From the NCBI GenBank assembly GCA_018268695.1, contig JAFDWD010001088.1:1-53137 (forward strand): 53,137 nucleotides of DNA, in the 5' to 3' direction. Shown piece by piece: positions 14,772-22,422 of the stretch; within the stretch, counting starts at the first letter, position 1, and each line of letters opens with the position of its first letter. Position numbers and translations under genes: made by a program. The notes under the pieces were generated by a model. It saw only the letters and a program-made list of their open reading frames with translations, was not told the DNA's origin and ran no database searches. This DNA comes from Actinomycetota bacterium (GTDB lineage: Bacteria; Actinomycetota; Thermoleophilia; Solirubrobacterales; 70-9).

Positions 14772-15032
14772 ATGCCGGGACTATTGAGAGGTATCGCGCG
14801 GACCGCGGCGGTCGCGGGCACCGCCAGCGCAGTCGGAGGACGGGTCAGGCACCGCCAGGAGAAAAAATGGGCCGAACAGGAAGCACCGGCGCCGGCCCAA
14901 GAAGCTCCGGCGGCCCCGCAGGGCGGCGGACCCTCGACCCTCGACCAGTTGAAACAGCTGGGCGAACTGAAAGACCAGGGCGTGCTCACCGACGAGGAGT
15001 TCGCCTCGCAGAAGGCCAAGCTGCTCGGCTGA
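14772..15032 (+). CDS. SHOCT domain-containing protein
   Basis: An 86-residue protein. A short hydrophobic/basic N-terminus (G-I-A-R-T-A-A-V-A-G-T-A-S-A-V-G-G-R-V-R) is followed by an Ala/Pro/Gln linker. The C-terminal SHOCT motif is L-D-Q-L-K-Q-L-G-E-L-K-D-Q-G-V-L-T-D-E-E-F-A-S-Q-K-A-K-L-L. The N-terminal pattern is common in SHOCT proteins of unknown function. GAGGAGAAAG precedes the ATG. It is the middle gene of the DUF6325-SHOCT-SpoIIAA operon. Confidence 0.85.
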   Translation: MPGLLRGIARTAAVAGTASAVGGRVRHRQEKKWAEQEAPAPAQEAPAAPQGGGPSTLDQLKQLGELKDQGVLTDEEFASQKAKLLG

Positions 15033-15050
15033 CGCACGATGTAGGCGCTG

Positions 15051-15416
15051 ATGATCAAACGCGTCGGGGCCATGCCCCCGGGTACGGTCGGCTTCCAGAC
15101 GGTGGGTGACGTCTACGACGAGGACTGGGAAGAAGTCGTCCAGCCGGTGCTTGATGAGGTGATCGAGGCAGAGGAGAAGGTCCGGATGCTCCTCATCGTC
15201 GGTCCGAAGAACCGCGCCGTCGACGGGGTCTCCGTCGGAAGCGACCTGGGATTTCGCGCCCGTCATGGCGGATCCTTCGAGCGGTTGGCCGTCGTCAGTG
15301 ACGAGGATTGGATGTGGCCGGCACTCGGTGTGCTCTCCTTCGTGATTCCGGTGAGGGCGAGAGGTTTCTCGGTCGCCGATCTACCGGAGGCCATCTCGTG
15401 GTTGACCGATGACTGA
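15051..15416 (+). CDS. SpoIIAA-like (STAS-fold) protein, copy 2
   Basis: A 121-residue paralogue of 6846-7211, with the same length and the same landmarks: M-P-P-G-T-V-G-F, E-D-W-E-E-V-V-Q-P-V-L-D-E, F-R-A-R-H-G-G-S-F-E-R-L-A-V-V-S-D-E-D-W-M-W-P. ATG 15051 lies 18 bp after the SHOCT stop. As last gene of the box-controlled operon it is probably stress-induced, while copy 1 is in the MFS/lipid-kinase run. Biochemical role unknown. Confidence 0.85.
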   Translation: MIKRVGAMPPGTVGFQTVGDVYDEDWEEVVQPVLDEVIEAEEKVRMLLIVGPKNRAVDGVSVGSDLGFRARHGGSFERLAVVSDEDWMWPALGVLSFVIPVRARGFSVADLPEAISWLTDD

Positions 15417-15608
15417 GCAGCTCGCTCCACGCGGGCGGCATTTCATCCACTCGGCGCGAACAGGCGAGGACTCTTGCGGTCGATCTCAAAAACCGACGAA
15501 GGCGGTTGACTTCGTAAGTCCGGTTCCGGGGCAGACGCCAGCAGGGCGCGCGCCTCGCGGTCGCCCGACGGCCTCCGGCGGGCCCGTCCACCGTTCGGGC
15601 GCACGCTT

Positions 15609-17345
15609 GTGAGCCGGGGCACCCGTGTGCCCCCCGGGTCGCGGTTGCGGCGGATCGTGCCGATCCTGAGTTGGCTTCCGGGCTACGATCGTCGGCTGCT
15701 CGCCGGGGACCTCGCCGCCGGCGTCGCGGTCACGGCGATGATCGTGCCCAAGGATCTCGGCTACGCGGGCATCGCCGGTGTACCGGTCCAGAACGGTCTC
15801 TACGCGGCGGCGGCAGGCGCGATCATCTACGCGCTCTTCTGCACCTCGCGACAGATCTCGACCGGCCCCAGTTCCTCACTCGCGGCCGTGGCCGGAGGAG
15901 GTGTCCTGGTCACGGGTCTAGCCGGTCCTCAGGCCGCACAACTCGTCGCCGGGATCACGCTCGTGACCGGGATCCTGTTCTTGCTGCTCGCCCTGCTGAG
16001 GATGGGCTGGATCTCGCAATTCCTCTCGAAGGCCGTCGTCACCGGGTTCCTCGCGGGCTCGGCAGTGAACGTCGTGATCGGAGAGCTCCCGAAGTTGACC
16101 GGATCATCGGCCGACGGCGACACCGCCTGGCAGGAGCTCGGGTCGTGGGTGGGCGGCCTCGGAGAGATCCATTGGACGACCCTGCTCGTGGCCGCCGCCG
16201 CGCTCGGCCTCATCCTCGCCCTCCGGTTCCTGCGCCCGAAGGTACCCGGCGCCCTGGTACTCGTCGTCGTGGGCCTGCTCGCCTCGCACCTGTTCAACCT
16301 CGGTCAGCATGGGGTGTCGTTGGTCGGGCCGGTTCCGCGCGGACTCCCAGGGCCCCAGATACCGACCATCAAGGTGATGACCGACCACATCTCCGTGATC
16401 GTGATCGCTTCGGTGGCCCTACTGCTCATCGGTTTCTCCCAGACCGCCGGTGATGCGCGGGCGTTCGCCGCCCGCCATCGCTACCGGATCGACGTCAACC
16501 AGGAGTCGGTCGCACAAGGAATGGCGAATGTCGGCGCCGGGGTCTTCCAGGGCATGCCGGTGTCGACCAGTCTTTCGGCCAGCTCTCTGAACGAGGCGTC
16601 AGGTGCGAGGACTCCGGTTGCCTCCTTGACCACCGGTGCCCTCGTCGTGGCGACTCTTCTCGTGCTGGCGCCACTGTTCTCGGATCTGCCGAAGGCGGTG
16701 CTCGGGGCGATCATCATCGACGCCGTCGTGTTCGGGATGATCGACCTGCCCGAGCTACGGCGCCTCTACCGCGTGTCTCGGTTCGACTATTGGATCGCCG
16801 TCGTGGCAGCCCTCGCGGTGCTCTCGGCCGGGGTGCTGGCAGGTGTGGTGATCGGGATCGCGCTGTCCCTCGGCTGGCTGATCTACGTCGCCACCCGTCC
16901 GCCGATCCCGCTCCTCGGTCGCGAGCCCGGGACGCACGTATTTCGAGACATCTCCGAGAACCCGGCCGACGAGACGCTTCCGGGGCTGGCCGTCCTCCGC
17001 TTCGACGGCGGACTGTTCTTCGCGACGGCCGAGGCGTTGGAGGATCGGATCCGGCAGTTGCAGGATGCCGCGGAACCTCCGCTGCAGACGCTGGTGCTCG
17101 ATCTCGAGGGAGTCAACTTCGTCGACTCCCAAGGTGCTGCGAAGCTGACCGAGATCGAGGAGTTCTCGCGAGTGGATGGCGTGTCGTTGCGCCTTGCCAG
17201 ATTGAAGCCGGGCGTCCGGAAGGTGCTCGAGGCCGAGGGTCTGATCGACAAGATCGGGACAGACCACGTCCATGGGAACGTCGATCATGCGGTGAATGCC
17301 AAAGGCGTCGACGGGACACACGCGACACCCAGATCGACGGTCTGA
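15609..17345 (+). CDS. SulP family inorganic anion transporter with STAS domain
   Basis: A 578-residue SLC26/SulP transporter, probably for sulfate, bicarbonate or another small anion. The N-terminus contains the sulfate-transporter signature region: G-D-L-A-A-G-V-A-V-T-A-M-I-V-P-K-D-L-G-Y-A near 30-50, then P-V-Q-N-G-L-Y-A-A-A-A-G-A-I-I-Y-A-L-F. About a dozen hydrophobic segments follow. The C-terminal STAS domain (about 445-560) has L-V-L-D-L-E-G-V-N-F-V-D-S-Q-G-A. The substrate cannot be assigned. The start is GTG 15609, with no close operon partner upstream. A 9-bp-stem hairpin at 17369-17394 follows the stop. Confidence 0.9.
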   Translation: MSRGTRVPPGSRLRRIVPILSWLPGYDRRLLAGDLAAGVAVTAMIVPKDLGYAGIAGVPVQNGLYAAAAGAIIYALFCTSRQISTGPSSSLAAVAGGGVLVTGLAGPQAAQLVAGITLVTGILFLLLALLRMGWISQFLSKAVVTGFLAGSAVNVVIGELPKLTGSSADGDTAWQELGSWVGGLGEIHWTTLLVAAAALGLILALRFLRPKVPGALVLVVVGLLASHLFNLGQHGVSLVGPVPRGLPGPQIPTIKVMTDHISVIVIASVALLLIGFSQTAGDARAFAARHRYRIDVNQESVAQGMANVGAGVFQGMPVSTSLSASSLNEASGARTPVASLTTGALVVATLLVLAPLFSDLPKAVLGAIIIDAVVFGMIDLPELRRLYRVSRFDYWIAVVAALAVLSAGVLAGVVIGIALSLGWLIYVATRPPIPLLGREPGTHVFRDISENPADETLPGLAVLRFDGGLFFATAEALEDRIRQLQDAAEPPLQTLVLDLEGVNFVDSQGAAKLTEIEEFSRVDGVSLRLARLKPGVRKVLEAEGLIDKIGTDHVHGNVDHAVNAKGVDGTHATPRSTV

Positions 17346-17368
17346 GAACCGGAAGGTTGACCGCGATT

Positions 17369-17394
17369 CGGCTCCTGGCATGGTTCAGGAGCCG
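17369..17394 (+). terminator. Hairpin after SulP gene
   Basis: Perfect inverted repeat CGGCTCCTG / CAGGAGCCG with an 8-nt loop, 24 bp after the SulP stop. There is no T-tract, as is common in GC-rich actinobacteria, so termination activity is inferred. It could also lie in the leader of the following gene. Confidence 0.5.
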
Positions 17395-17411
17395 GGTGAG
17401 GTGATGGCAAG

Positions 17412-18104
17412 GTGTTGAGAATCGTCCTGCTGGCGTTCGGCGCGGCGGTGTTCCCGGCACTGCTCGCCTGCGTGGCCATCCTGATCTCGAGACCGGAACC
17501 TCGTCGGTTGATCCTCGCCTTCTATCTCGGAGGCCTCCTCGTCAGCGTCGCCTCGGGGATCGTGGTCGTGAGGATCTTCCACGAAGGTGGTGAGATCGCC
17601 GGCAGTTCTTCCGCGGGGCCACACGGACACATCTCGATCGTGGTCGGGCTGGTCGGAATGTTCTTCTGCTGGCTTCTCTCCTCCCGTCGTGGGCGGAGCC
17701 TGATCGACGCCTGGCGGGACCGACATCCAAGGAAGAAGAACCCGAAGGCGAAGGCTGGTCCCTCCTGGGTCGAGAAACGGCTCAGCGGGGCGTCGGTCAG
17801 GATCGCCTTCTTCGTCGGCGGGGCGATCAACCTCCCCGGCCCGTTCTACCTGCTGGCCCTGGGCGACATCGCGAACGGTTACGGGACCGCGGAGCAGCTC
17901 GCGTTGATCCTCCTGTTCAACGCGATCATGTTCCTTCTGCTCGAGGTCCCGCTGATCGGGTATCTGTTCGATCCAGAGTGGACGGCCCGGGCAGTTGCCG
18001 TCTCAGGGGCCTGGCTGAATGCCAACGGCCTACGGATCCTCGGCGCCTTGATCGGTGCTTTCAGCATCAGCCTCCTGATCCAGGGAATCGGCACGGTGCT
18101 CTGA
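17412..18104 (+). CDS. GAP family protein (sulfolipid-1-addressing protein, Sap-like)
   Basis: A 230-residue membrane protein of the GAP/Sap family. It has about six hydrophobic segments, an N-terminal L-A-F-G-A-A-V-F-P-A-L-L-A-C-V, and a cytosolic basic loop (R-H-P-R-K-K-N-P-K-A-K) near 115-125. The family-typical G-G-x-I-N-L-P-G-P-F-Y-L-L-A-L-G follows at about 145. In mycobacteria the family assists export of glycolipids; that role here is inference. It begins at GTG 17412 (a TTG follows at once), 66 bp after SulP with a hairpin between, so it may be separately expressed. Confidence 0.85.
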   Translation: MLRIVLLAFGAAVFPALLACVAILISRPEPRRLILAFYLGGLLVSVASGIVVVRIFHEGGEIAGSSSAGPHGHISIVVGLVGMFFCWLLSSRRGRSLIDAWRDRHPRKKNPKAKAGPSWVEKRLSGASVRIAFFVGGAINLPGPFYLLALGDIANGYGTAEQLALILLFNAIMFLLLEVPLIGYLFDPEWTARAVAVSGAWLNANGLRILGALIGAFSISLLIQGIGTVL

Positions 18105-18248
18105 CCGGACCCCTTGCCGTCATGGAGTGGTGCATCTCGTCCTGATCGGAGGTACTGTCCGCGGCGAAGCTTCGGCCAAGCGAGGCCGAGCACGAACTCG
18201 AACCCGGTCTCCGTGGTGGCCTTTCCGGGTCCGAAGGGGAGATTTCCC

Positions 18249-18632
18249 ATGAGGGGTTTCGGCCGAGCAGTCTTTGTCGCCATCATGCTGGCGATCGCAG
18301 GATCGTTGAACTTCATCTACGGGATCGCGGCGATCGGCGACTCCAACTTCTTCGCCAACCGATCCCACTACGTCTTCGCCGGCGTTCATGAGTGGGGCTG
18401 GATCACCCTGCTGCTCGGTGTGCTCGAGCTGGTGGCGGCCGGCTCGCTGGTCCTCGGCAGCGCGTTCGGGCGCATCTTCGGCATCCTCGCCGCCTCGCTA
18501 GGGGCCGTCGGTGCGCTCCTCGCCGTAGGCGGTGCCTATCCGTTCTGGTCGCTGGGCGTCTTTGCCATCTGCGTGATCTGCATCCACGGTCTGGTCGTCT
18601 ACGGCGAGGACGACGGCGTCATCCGACCCTGA
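18249..18632 (+). CDS. DUF7144 family membrane protein, copy 2
   Basis: A 127-residue four-helix membrane protein. It has N-F-I-Y-G-I-A-A-I-G-D-S in the first loop, E-W-G-W-I-T-L-L-L-G-V-L-E-L before helix two, and a C-terminal G-V-F-A-I-C-V-I-C-I-H-G-L-V-V-Y. It is a paralogue of 10932-11342. GAAGGGGAG sits just before ATG 18249. It is monocistronic: the upstream Sap gene ends 144 bp away and the next gene is convergent. No 19-nt box was found upstream, unlike copy 1. Function unknown. Confidence 0.85.
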   Translation: MRGFGRAVFVAIMLAIAGSLNFIYGIAAIGDSNFFANRSHYVFAGVHEWGWITLLLGVLELVAAGSLVLGSAFGRIFGILAASLGAVGALLAVGGAYPFWSLGVFAICVICIHGLVVYGEDDGVIRP

Positions 18633-18660
18633 GCAGCCAGGCGGGAGCCCGGGTGGTTCC

Positions 18661-19293
18661 CTAGCGCTCTGGTACGCGGACGCCCAAGCGACCGGCATCG
18701 CGGTCCACGAGCATCGTCAGCGCGACCGAGAGCTCGGCCAGGAACGGGAGCTGGGGAATGTTCTCGGAGAAGAGCCTCAAAGTCTTCACGTAGTGATCGA
18801 GCCGTTCGCCGTCGATGCATTCCCCGTCCTCGAGGAGGCGACGCGTGTTCGCCAACTTGTCGGCGACGTAGATCGCGGCGACCCGTCGATCGCGGATCGC
18901 CCGGGCACGTGCCTCGGCCTTGCGCGCCGGGTATCGCCTGATGCGGGGATCCTCGGTGAGCTGTGAGACCAGGCCGGCGATCTCGACGCCGAAATGGTCT
19001 TCGATCAGCTCGATATCGAGGGCCGTGTCCTCGACCGTGTCGTGTAGCAACGCCGCGCTGATCACGGCCTCATCGAATCCGCGGGCGATCAGTAGTTCGG
19101 CGACGGCCACCGGATGGGAGAGCTGGGTGTCGCCGTGCCCGGGACCCCCATGGGCGTCCCGGGCGACCGTGAAGGCATCCCGAACTGCCATCGAGGAGAG
19201 GGCAACGTTGTGGATGGATTCCAGCGGACCGGAGACAGCGGGCCCCGAGGGCGACCACCGGTGAGCGTCCACGGCTGGGTCGCGCTCGTACAT
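18661..19293 (-). CDS. HD domain-containing metal-dependent phosphohydrolase
   Basis: A 210-residue HD-fold hydrolase resembling the hydrolase half of RelA/SpoT and MESH-type proteins. H60 in the Q-L-S-H-P-V motif and H84-D85 in L-L-H-D-T-V-E-D-T are the metal ligands, and the distal D of the family fits Y-V-A-D-K-L-A-N near 144. That pattern suggests (p)ppGpp or another nucleotide pyrophosphate as substrate, but no synthetase domain is present. The ATG overlaps the aquaporin stop by one base (TGATG), so translation is coupled to the channel gene. A 14-bp perfect hairpin lies just upstream. Confidence 0.8.
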   Translation of the reverse strand: MYERDPAVDAHRWSPSGPAVSGPLESIHNVALSSMAVRDAFTVARDAHGGPGHGDTQLSHPVAVAELLIARGFDEAVISAALLHDTVEDTALDIELIEDHFGVEIAGLVSQLTEDPRIRRYPARKAEARARAIRDRRVAAIYVADKLANTRRLLEDGECIDGERLDHYVKTLRLFSENIPQLPFLAELSVALTMLVDRDAGRLGVRVPER

Positions 19294-19880
19294 CAGGCCG
19301 ACCCGGGTCCATCCTTCCGCGGGGCGCCCGCGGAAGGATGGGCACCGGCGGTGGGATCATCGTCGCCGGCGTCGATCTCGTTGGCCAATAGCTGCCGGGC
19401 CTGTCGACTGCCGGGGTCGAGGACGCCGGAGCCCGCCGCTTTCGCGATCGAGCTGACGCTGCGCCCGCGCAGCACGATCGCGCAGCCGACGGCGATCAGC
19501 GCGCCTGCGATCGGCCCCGCGACGTAGACCCGGTACGAGGAGAAGTCACCGCTGACCAGCGCCGGCCCGAACGACCGGGCCGGGTTCATCGAGGTGCCGC
19601 TGACCGGTGCCGACCAGAGCCCGGCGAGGGCGATGTAGCCGCCGACCCCGAGGGCGGCGATCGCGCCGACGTTCTGCGCCGCCGAGGCGGTGCCGAGGAT
19701 GACGCTGACCAACGTCCCGGTCAACACGACCTCCATCAAGAAGACCTGCCAGTTCGAGTAGCCGGGCCCCGGCAACGTCGCCCCCAGGTGCTCCACGTTG
19801 CCGAAGACCGCCAGCAGGAAGAGGCACGCCAGGGTCGCGCCGAGCAGTTGCACGATGACGAGCCGGGCAGCCGTTTCCAC
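19293..19880 (-). CDS. Aquaporin/MIP channel, C-terminal part (frameshifted from 19736-20236)
   Basis: Encodes transmembrane segments 3-6 of a MIP channel, including the second NPA box ([11 protein letters not shown]) and a Gly/Ala-rich final helix. A hydrophilic tail of ~45 residues follows. It joins the 19736-20236 frame if one G is restored near 19873, where C-G-G-C-T-G-C-C would become C-G-G-G-C-T-G-C-C. The sequence would then read ...[16 protein letters not shown] without a break. Water or glycerol transport is the family role. The intact gene would be ~315 codons and is followed by the coupled HD hydrolase. Confidence 0.8.
   Translation of the reverse strand: METAARLVIVQLLGATLACLFLLAVFGNVEHLGATLPGPGYSNWQVFLMEVVLTGTLVSVILGTASAAQNVGAIAALGVGGYIALAGLWSAPVSGTSMNPARSFGPALVSGDFSSYRVYVAGPIAGALIAVGCAIVLRGRSVSSIAKAAGSGVLDPGSRQARQLLANEIDAGDDDPTAGAHPSAGAPRKDGPGSA
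19309..19341 (-). promoter_or_regulatory. 14-bp perfect hairpin ahead of HD gene start
   Basis: CCATCCTTCCGCGG (19309-19322), a 5-nt loop, then its exact complement (19328-19341). It lies inside the last codons of the aquaporin and ends 15 bp before the HD start codon. In the mRNA it would sit next to the HD ribosome-binding region, so it may control translation or RNA processing. Confidence 0.5.
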
Positions 19881-20236
19881 GGGAAGTCACCACGTAGGGC
19901 GAAGGCGAAGGAGACGGCCGGATTGAGGTGCGCGCCGGAGACGGCGCCCATGAAGAGGATGATCGCCGACACCATCAGGCCCGGCGCGACGACCGCCGCC
20001 GGCAGGCCGATCTGACCCTTGGCGTGAAGAAGGCCACCGCCCGCCGCGACGAGCACCAGCATGAACGTGCCGAGCAGCTCCGAGAACAGGCGCCGCCACT
20101 CCAGCCGCGAATCGTCAAAGTCCTTGCGGTCGCCGAACTCGAGCTCCAGCAGATGCTGCGCCCGTGGCGTGAGCGGGATTCCGGCGATGTCGAAGGCGGT
20201 GGCCGGAGGAGCCGGGTCTTTGACAATGTGGGTCAT
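19736..20236 (-). CDS. Aquaporin/MIP channel, N-terminal part (frameshifted)
   Basis: Begins at ATG 20236 with a G-A-G-G-C-G-G-A-A ribosome-binding region. A hydrophilic ~45-residue lead (M-T-H-I-V-K-D-P) precedes TM1 ([16 protein letters not shown]) and the first NPA box, [10 protein letters not shown]. After R-G-D-F-P-W-K-R the frame enters unrelated Cys/Ser-rich sequence and stops at 19736. The continuation is in 19293-19880. The long hydrophilic N-terminus is unusual for short bacterial aquaporins. A 19-nt stress box lies upstream at 20318-20300. Confidence 0.8.
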   Translation of the reverse strand: MTHIVKDPAPPATAFDIAGIPLTPRAQHLLELEFGDRKDFDDSRLEWRRLFSELLGTFMLVLVAAGGGLLHAKGQIGLPAAVVAPGLMVSAIILFMGAVSGAHLNPAVSFAFALRGDFPWKRLPGSSSCNCSARPWRASSCWRSSATWSTWGRRCRGPATRTGRSS

Positions 20237-20608
20237 CTCGTTCCGCCTCGCTCCCCAGTGAGACGGTGAATGAAATGTAAAAAGCTGAGGCCCTTCCCAC
20301 ATCATCCGAACGGGGTGAACCGACTGCCTGCTGCGCTCGGCGCAAAGGGGCGCCCAAGGATGAAACACCGTGGCTTCAGCGGTCCGTCGGCGGCCCGCGT
20401 GTTGGACCCTTGATGAGCATCGTCGAACTTCGGCTGCGCAGCTTCGACCTCATCGCCTTCGCCTTGGCGGTTCTGGATGCGCACCGCGGACATCGGGGAG
20501 GAAGACGTGGAGCTGCTGAGGGCGCGCGGGATCGATCTCGACACGGTGCAGATCTCCTAGAGGCCGGCCGCCGGACACCGTCCCGACCAGCCGACTGACT
20601 AGCCTCGC
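20237..20608. other. Gene-free divergent interval
   Basis: Apart from the aquaporin promoter box, no convincing gene is seen. A 27-codon frame at 20477-20560 (M-R-T-A-D-I-G-E-E-D-V-E-L-L-R-A-R-G) looks coding-like but has no recognised family. It could be the tail of a lost gene at the edge of the accessory island. Confidence 0.5.
20274..20318 (-). promoter_or_regulatory. Shared 19-nt box plus TACATT element, upstream of aquaporin-HD operon
   Basis: On the minus strand TCACCCCGTTCGGATGATG runs from 20318 to 20300, then TACATT starts at 20279 after 20 nt. The geometry matches the plus-strand sites at 10852, 12738 and 14241. The aquaporin start is at 20236. Confidence 0.6.
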
Positions 20609-20611
20609 TTG

Positions 20612-21169
20612 GTGATCGATTTCGGCGACTTCGAGCGACACAACCCGCTGGGTTTCTTCCTGCCTCCCGGCGTCGGCGGGGATCGACCTCCCCCGGAGAT
20701 CAAACACGTCGGGGCGTACCTCACCTACAGCGAATTGACGGCCGCACTGGGCCGACCCCACACGATGACCGAGGAGGAGCTGATCACGCGCCTGGGGCGC
20801 CTCTCCGCGGCCGACTGCATGGCACACATCGGTTTTATGGCGAGCACGATGCACACTACCCCGGGCCCGTACTTCCGACCCGAGGTACAGCGGGAGCTGA
20901 TCGGCTCGGTCGTCGGCCTCGACACGGAAGTGGGCCAGGTTCTGGACGGCGCGATCGAGCAGGAGGACCAGGGGATGACGATCTTCTGCGAGCAGCAGCT
21001 GGTCCATCTGGCCCGCCTGGTCGGCCTCCATGCCGACGATCGTGAATCAGATGATTTTGCCGACCGCGCCCTCTACGACGAATGGGCGACCTGCATATTC
21101 GGCGTGACCGACCTGCTCGATCGTGATCTCGTGATCGAGATCGGCGCGACAGGCTCTCCTGGGAGCTGA
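20612..21169 (+). CDS. Hypothetical protein, N-terminal part of a frameshifted gene
   Basis: About 185 residues from GTG 20612 (an in-frame TTG lies at 20609). It is acidic and soluble, starting M-I-D-F-G-D-F-E-R-H-N-P-L-G-F-F-L-P-P. No family is recognised. Coding-like sequence continues to D-L-L-D-R-D-L-V-I, then the frame ends quickly. In the +2-shifted frame the upstream sequence D-R-L-S-W-E-L-R-Q-C-G-V-N-H-H-D-D-R-L-P leads without a stop into the gene listed at 21238-22422. The two are therefore most likely one gene of ~600 codons broken near 21140-21150. Confidence 0.65.
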   Translation: MIDFGDFERHNPLGFFLPPGVGGDRPPPEIKHVGAYLTYSELTAALGRPHTMTEEELITRLGRLSAADCMAHIGFMASTMHTTPGPYFRPEVQRELIGSVVGLDTEVGQVLDGAIEQEDQGMTIFCEQQLVHLARLVGLHADDRESDDFADRALYDEWATCIFGVTDLLDRDLVIEIGATGSPGS

Positions 21170-21237
21170 GGCAGTGCGGCGTCAACCACCACGACGATCG
21201 CCTACCGAGCATCGGTCTGCACCATGAGATCTACCGG

Positions 21238-22422
21238 GTGATGTTGCCGACCGATTTCAGTGACGCGGCGGAGAAGATCGAAGTCGCCTTCCGGCAGCAC
21301 ACCAGGATGAGCCTGGCCGACTTCTTCGTCGTGGGGGGCGCCGTCCAGGCCCGCTTCGACACCCACCCCGGGGCGATCCTGGTCCCCACCGAATACTTCA
21401 ACTCGACCCGTCTTGCCAAAGACGTCTGGGAGCCGTTCTTCGGGCTCCTCGGCCAAGATCTTTCGGGGCTCAGGGCGGAACTCGAAGCCGAAGAGACGCG
21501 CTACGGACCGACGACCTACGGGGCTCTCGCCTTCGAACGGTTCCCGCTCTTCGAGGGCGAGCCCGGTAAATACTGTCTGATCTCTCCTTGGGCGCTGGCC
21601 CGGCGGGCCACGGAGGGCGTCTTCCACCTCCTGGCCGAGGCGGCAGAGGCCGAGGGGAAGAAAAGGAGTCTCTATACCGGTGAGTTCGGGATGCCGTTCC
21701 AGCGTTCGGTCGAGGAGACCTTGCGACGAGGAAACACCAGCACGGGCACCCCGGTGCCGATCACCGGTGACAACCTCTACGGCCCGTCGCGCTCAAAAAT
21801 GCGTCGTTCGTCAGATGTGATCCTCGGATATGACGCCACGCCGATGTTCGTCGAGGTCGTGTCGGGGCCGTTGCGAGTCGGAACGCTCACCCGCGGTGAC
21901 CTGGACGATTTCGACGCGGACCTCAACCGGCTGGTGATCGAAAAGGCACGACAGCTCGACACCTCGATCAAGGACTTCTTTGACGAAAAGCTGGCAATCG
22001 ACGACATGGACCCGGCGATCACCAGACGGGTCTGGCCCGTGATCGTGACCTCGCACGCCTTCCCATTGCGGGATGAGATCAGCGAGGCGATCACCGACGG
22101 GCTAGCCGCAGCTGGGTACCTGCAATGCGAGAGGATCGCGCCGCTGGCGATCGTCTCGGCAGAGGAGCTTTTCTTCTGTGAGGGGTTCATGGAACAGGGC
22201 GAGAGTTTCCTGACCTTGATCTCCGGGTGGAAGCACGACCCGGATGCCGCTCCGCACTCCTTCAAGAACTTCTTGATCGAGCGGGCGGGTGGTCGAGCGC
22301 CCGGAGGAGACCACTTCGAGGAGCGGTTCGCAGAAGCAGCAGCAGAGCAGACGAAGAGGATCTTCGGGAGAGAGGAATCCGTCGACGAGGTGCTTTCTCA
22401 TCTTCGGGACGAGCAAAGGTAG
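21238..22422 (+). CDS. Hypothetical protein with possible PD-(D/E)XK-like core (C-terminal part of frameshifted gene)
   Basis: 394 residues counted from GTG 21238, but open coding-like sequence extends upstream to about 21148, where it meets the preceding fragment. The middle has F-G-M-P-F-Q-R-S-V-E-E-T-L (about 145-160), then S-S-D-V-I-L-G-Y and P-M-F-V-E-V-V-S-G, then a helix with E-K-A-R-Q-L-D. This order (GxxFE-like, D, ExV, Q-helix) resembles PD-(D/E)XK nuclease-like folds, with Val replacing the catalytic Lys. The resemblance is by eye only. It could be an inactive or variant nuclease-fold protein, and its island location would suit a defence or mobile function. Confidence 0.65.
   Translation: MMLPTDFSDAAEKIEVAFRQHTRMSLADFFVVGGAVQARFDTHPGAILVPTEYFNSTRLAKDVWEPFFGLLGQDLSGLRAELEAEETRYGPTTYGALAFERFPLFEGEPGKYCLISPWALARRATEGVFHLLAEAAEAEGKKRSLYTGEFGMPFQRSVEETLRRGNTSTGTPVPITGDNLYGPSRSKMRRSSDVILGYDATPMFVEVVSGPLRVGTLTRGDLDDFDADLNRLVIEKARQLDTSIKDFFDEKLAIDDMDPAITRRVWPVIVTSHAFPLRDEISEAITDGLAAAGYLQCERIAPLAIVSAEELFFCEGFMEQGESFLTLISGWKHDPDAAPHSFKNFLIERAGGRAPGGDHFEERFAEAAAEQTKRIFGREESVDEVLSHLRDEQR

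Noticed and set aside
20410..20598. 62-codon open frame between aquaporin and the hypothetical gene
   Set aside because: Low-complexity Arg/Ala sequence with no ribosome-binding site or homology-like pattern.
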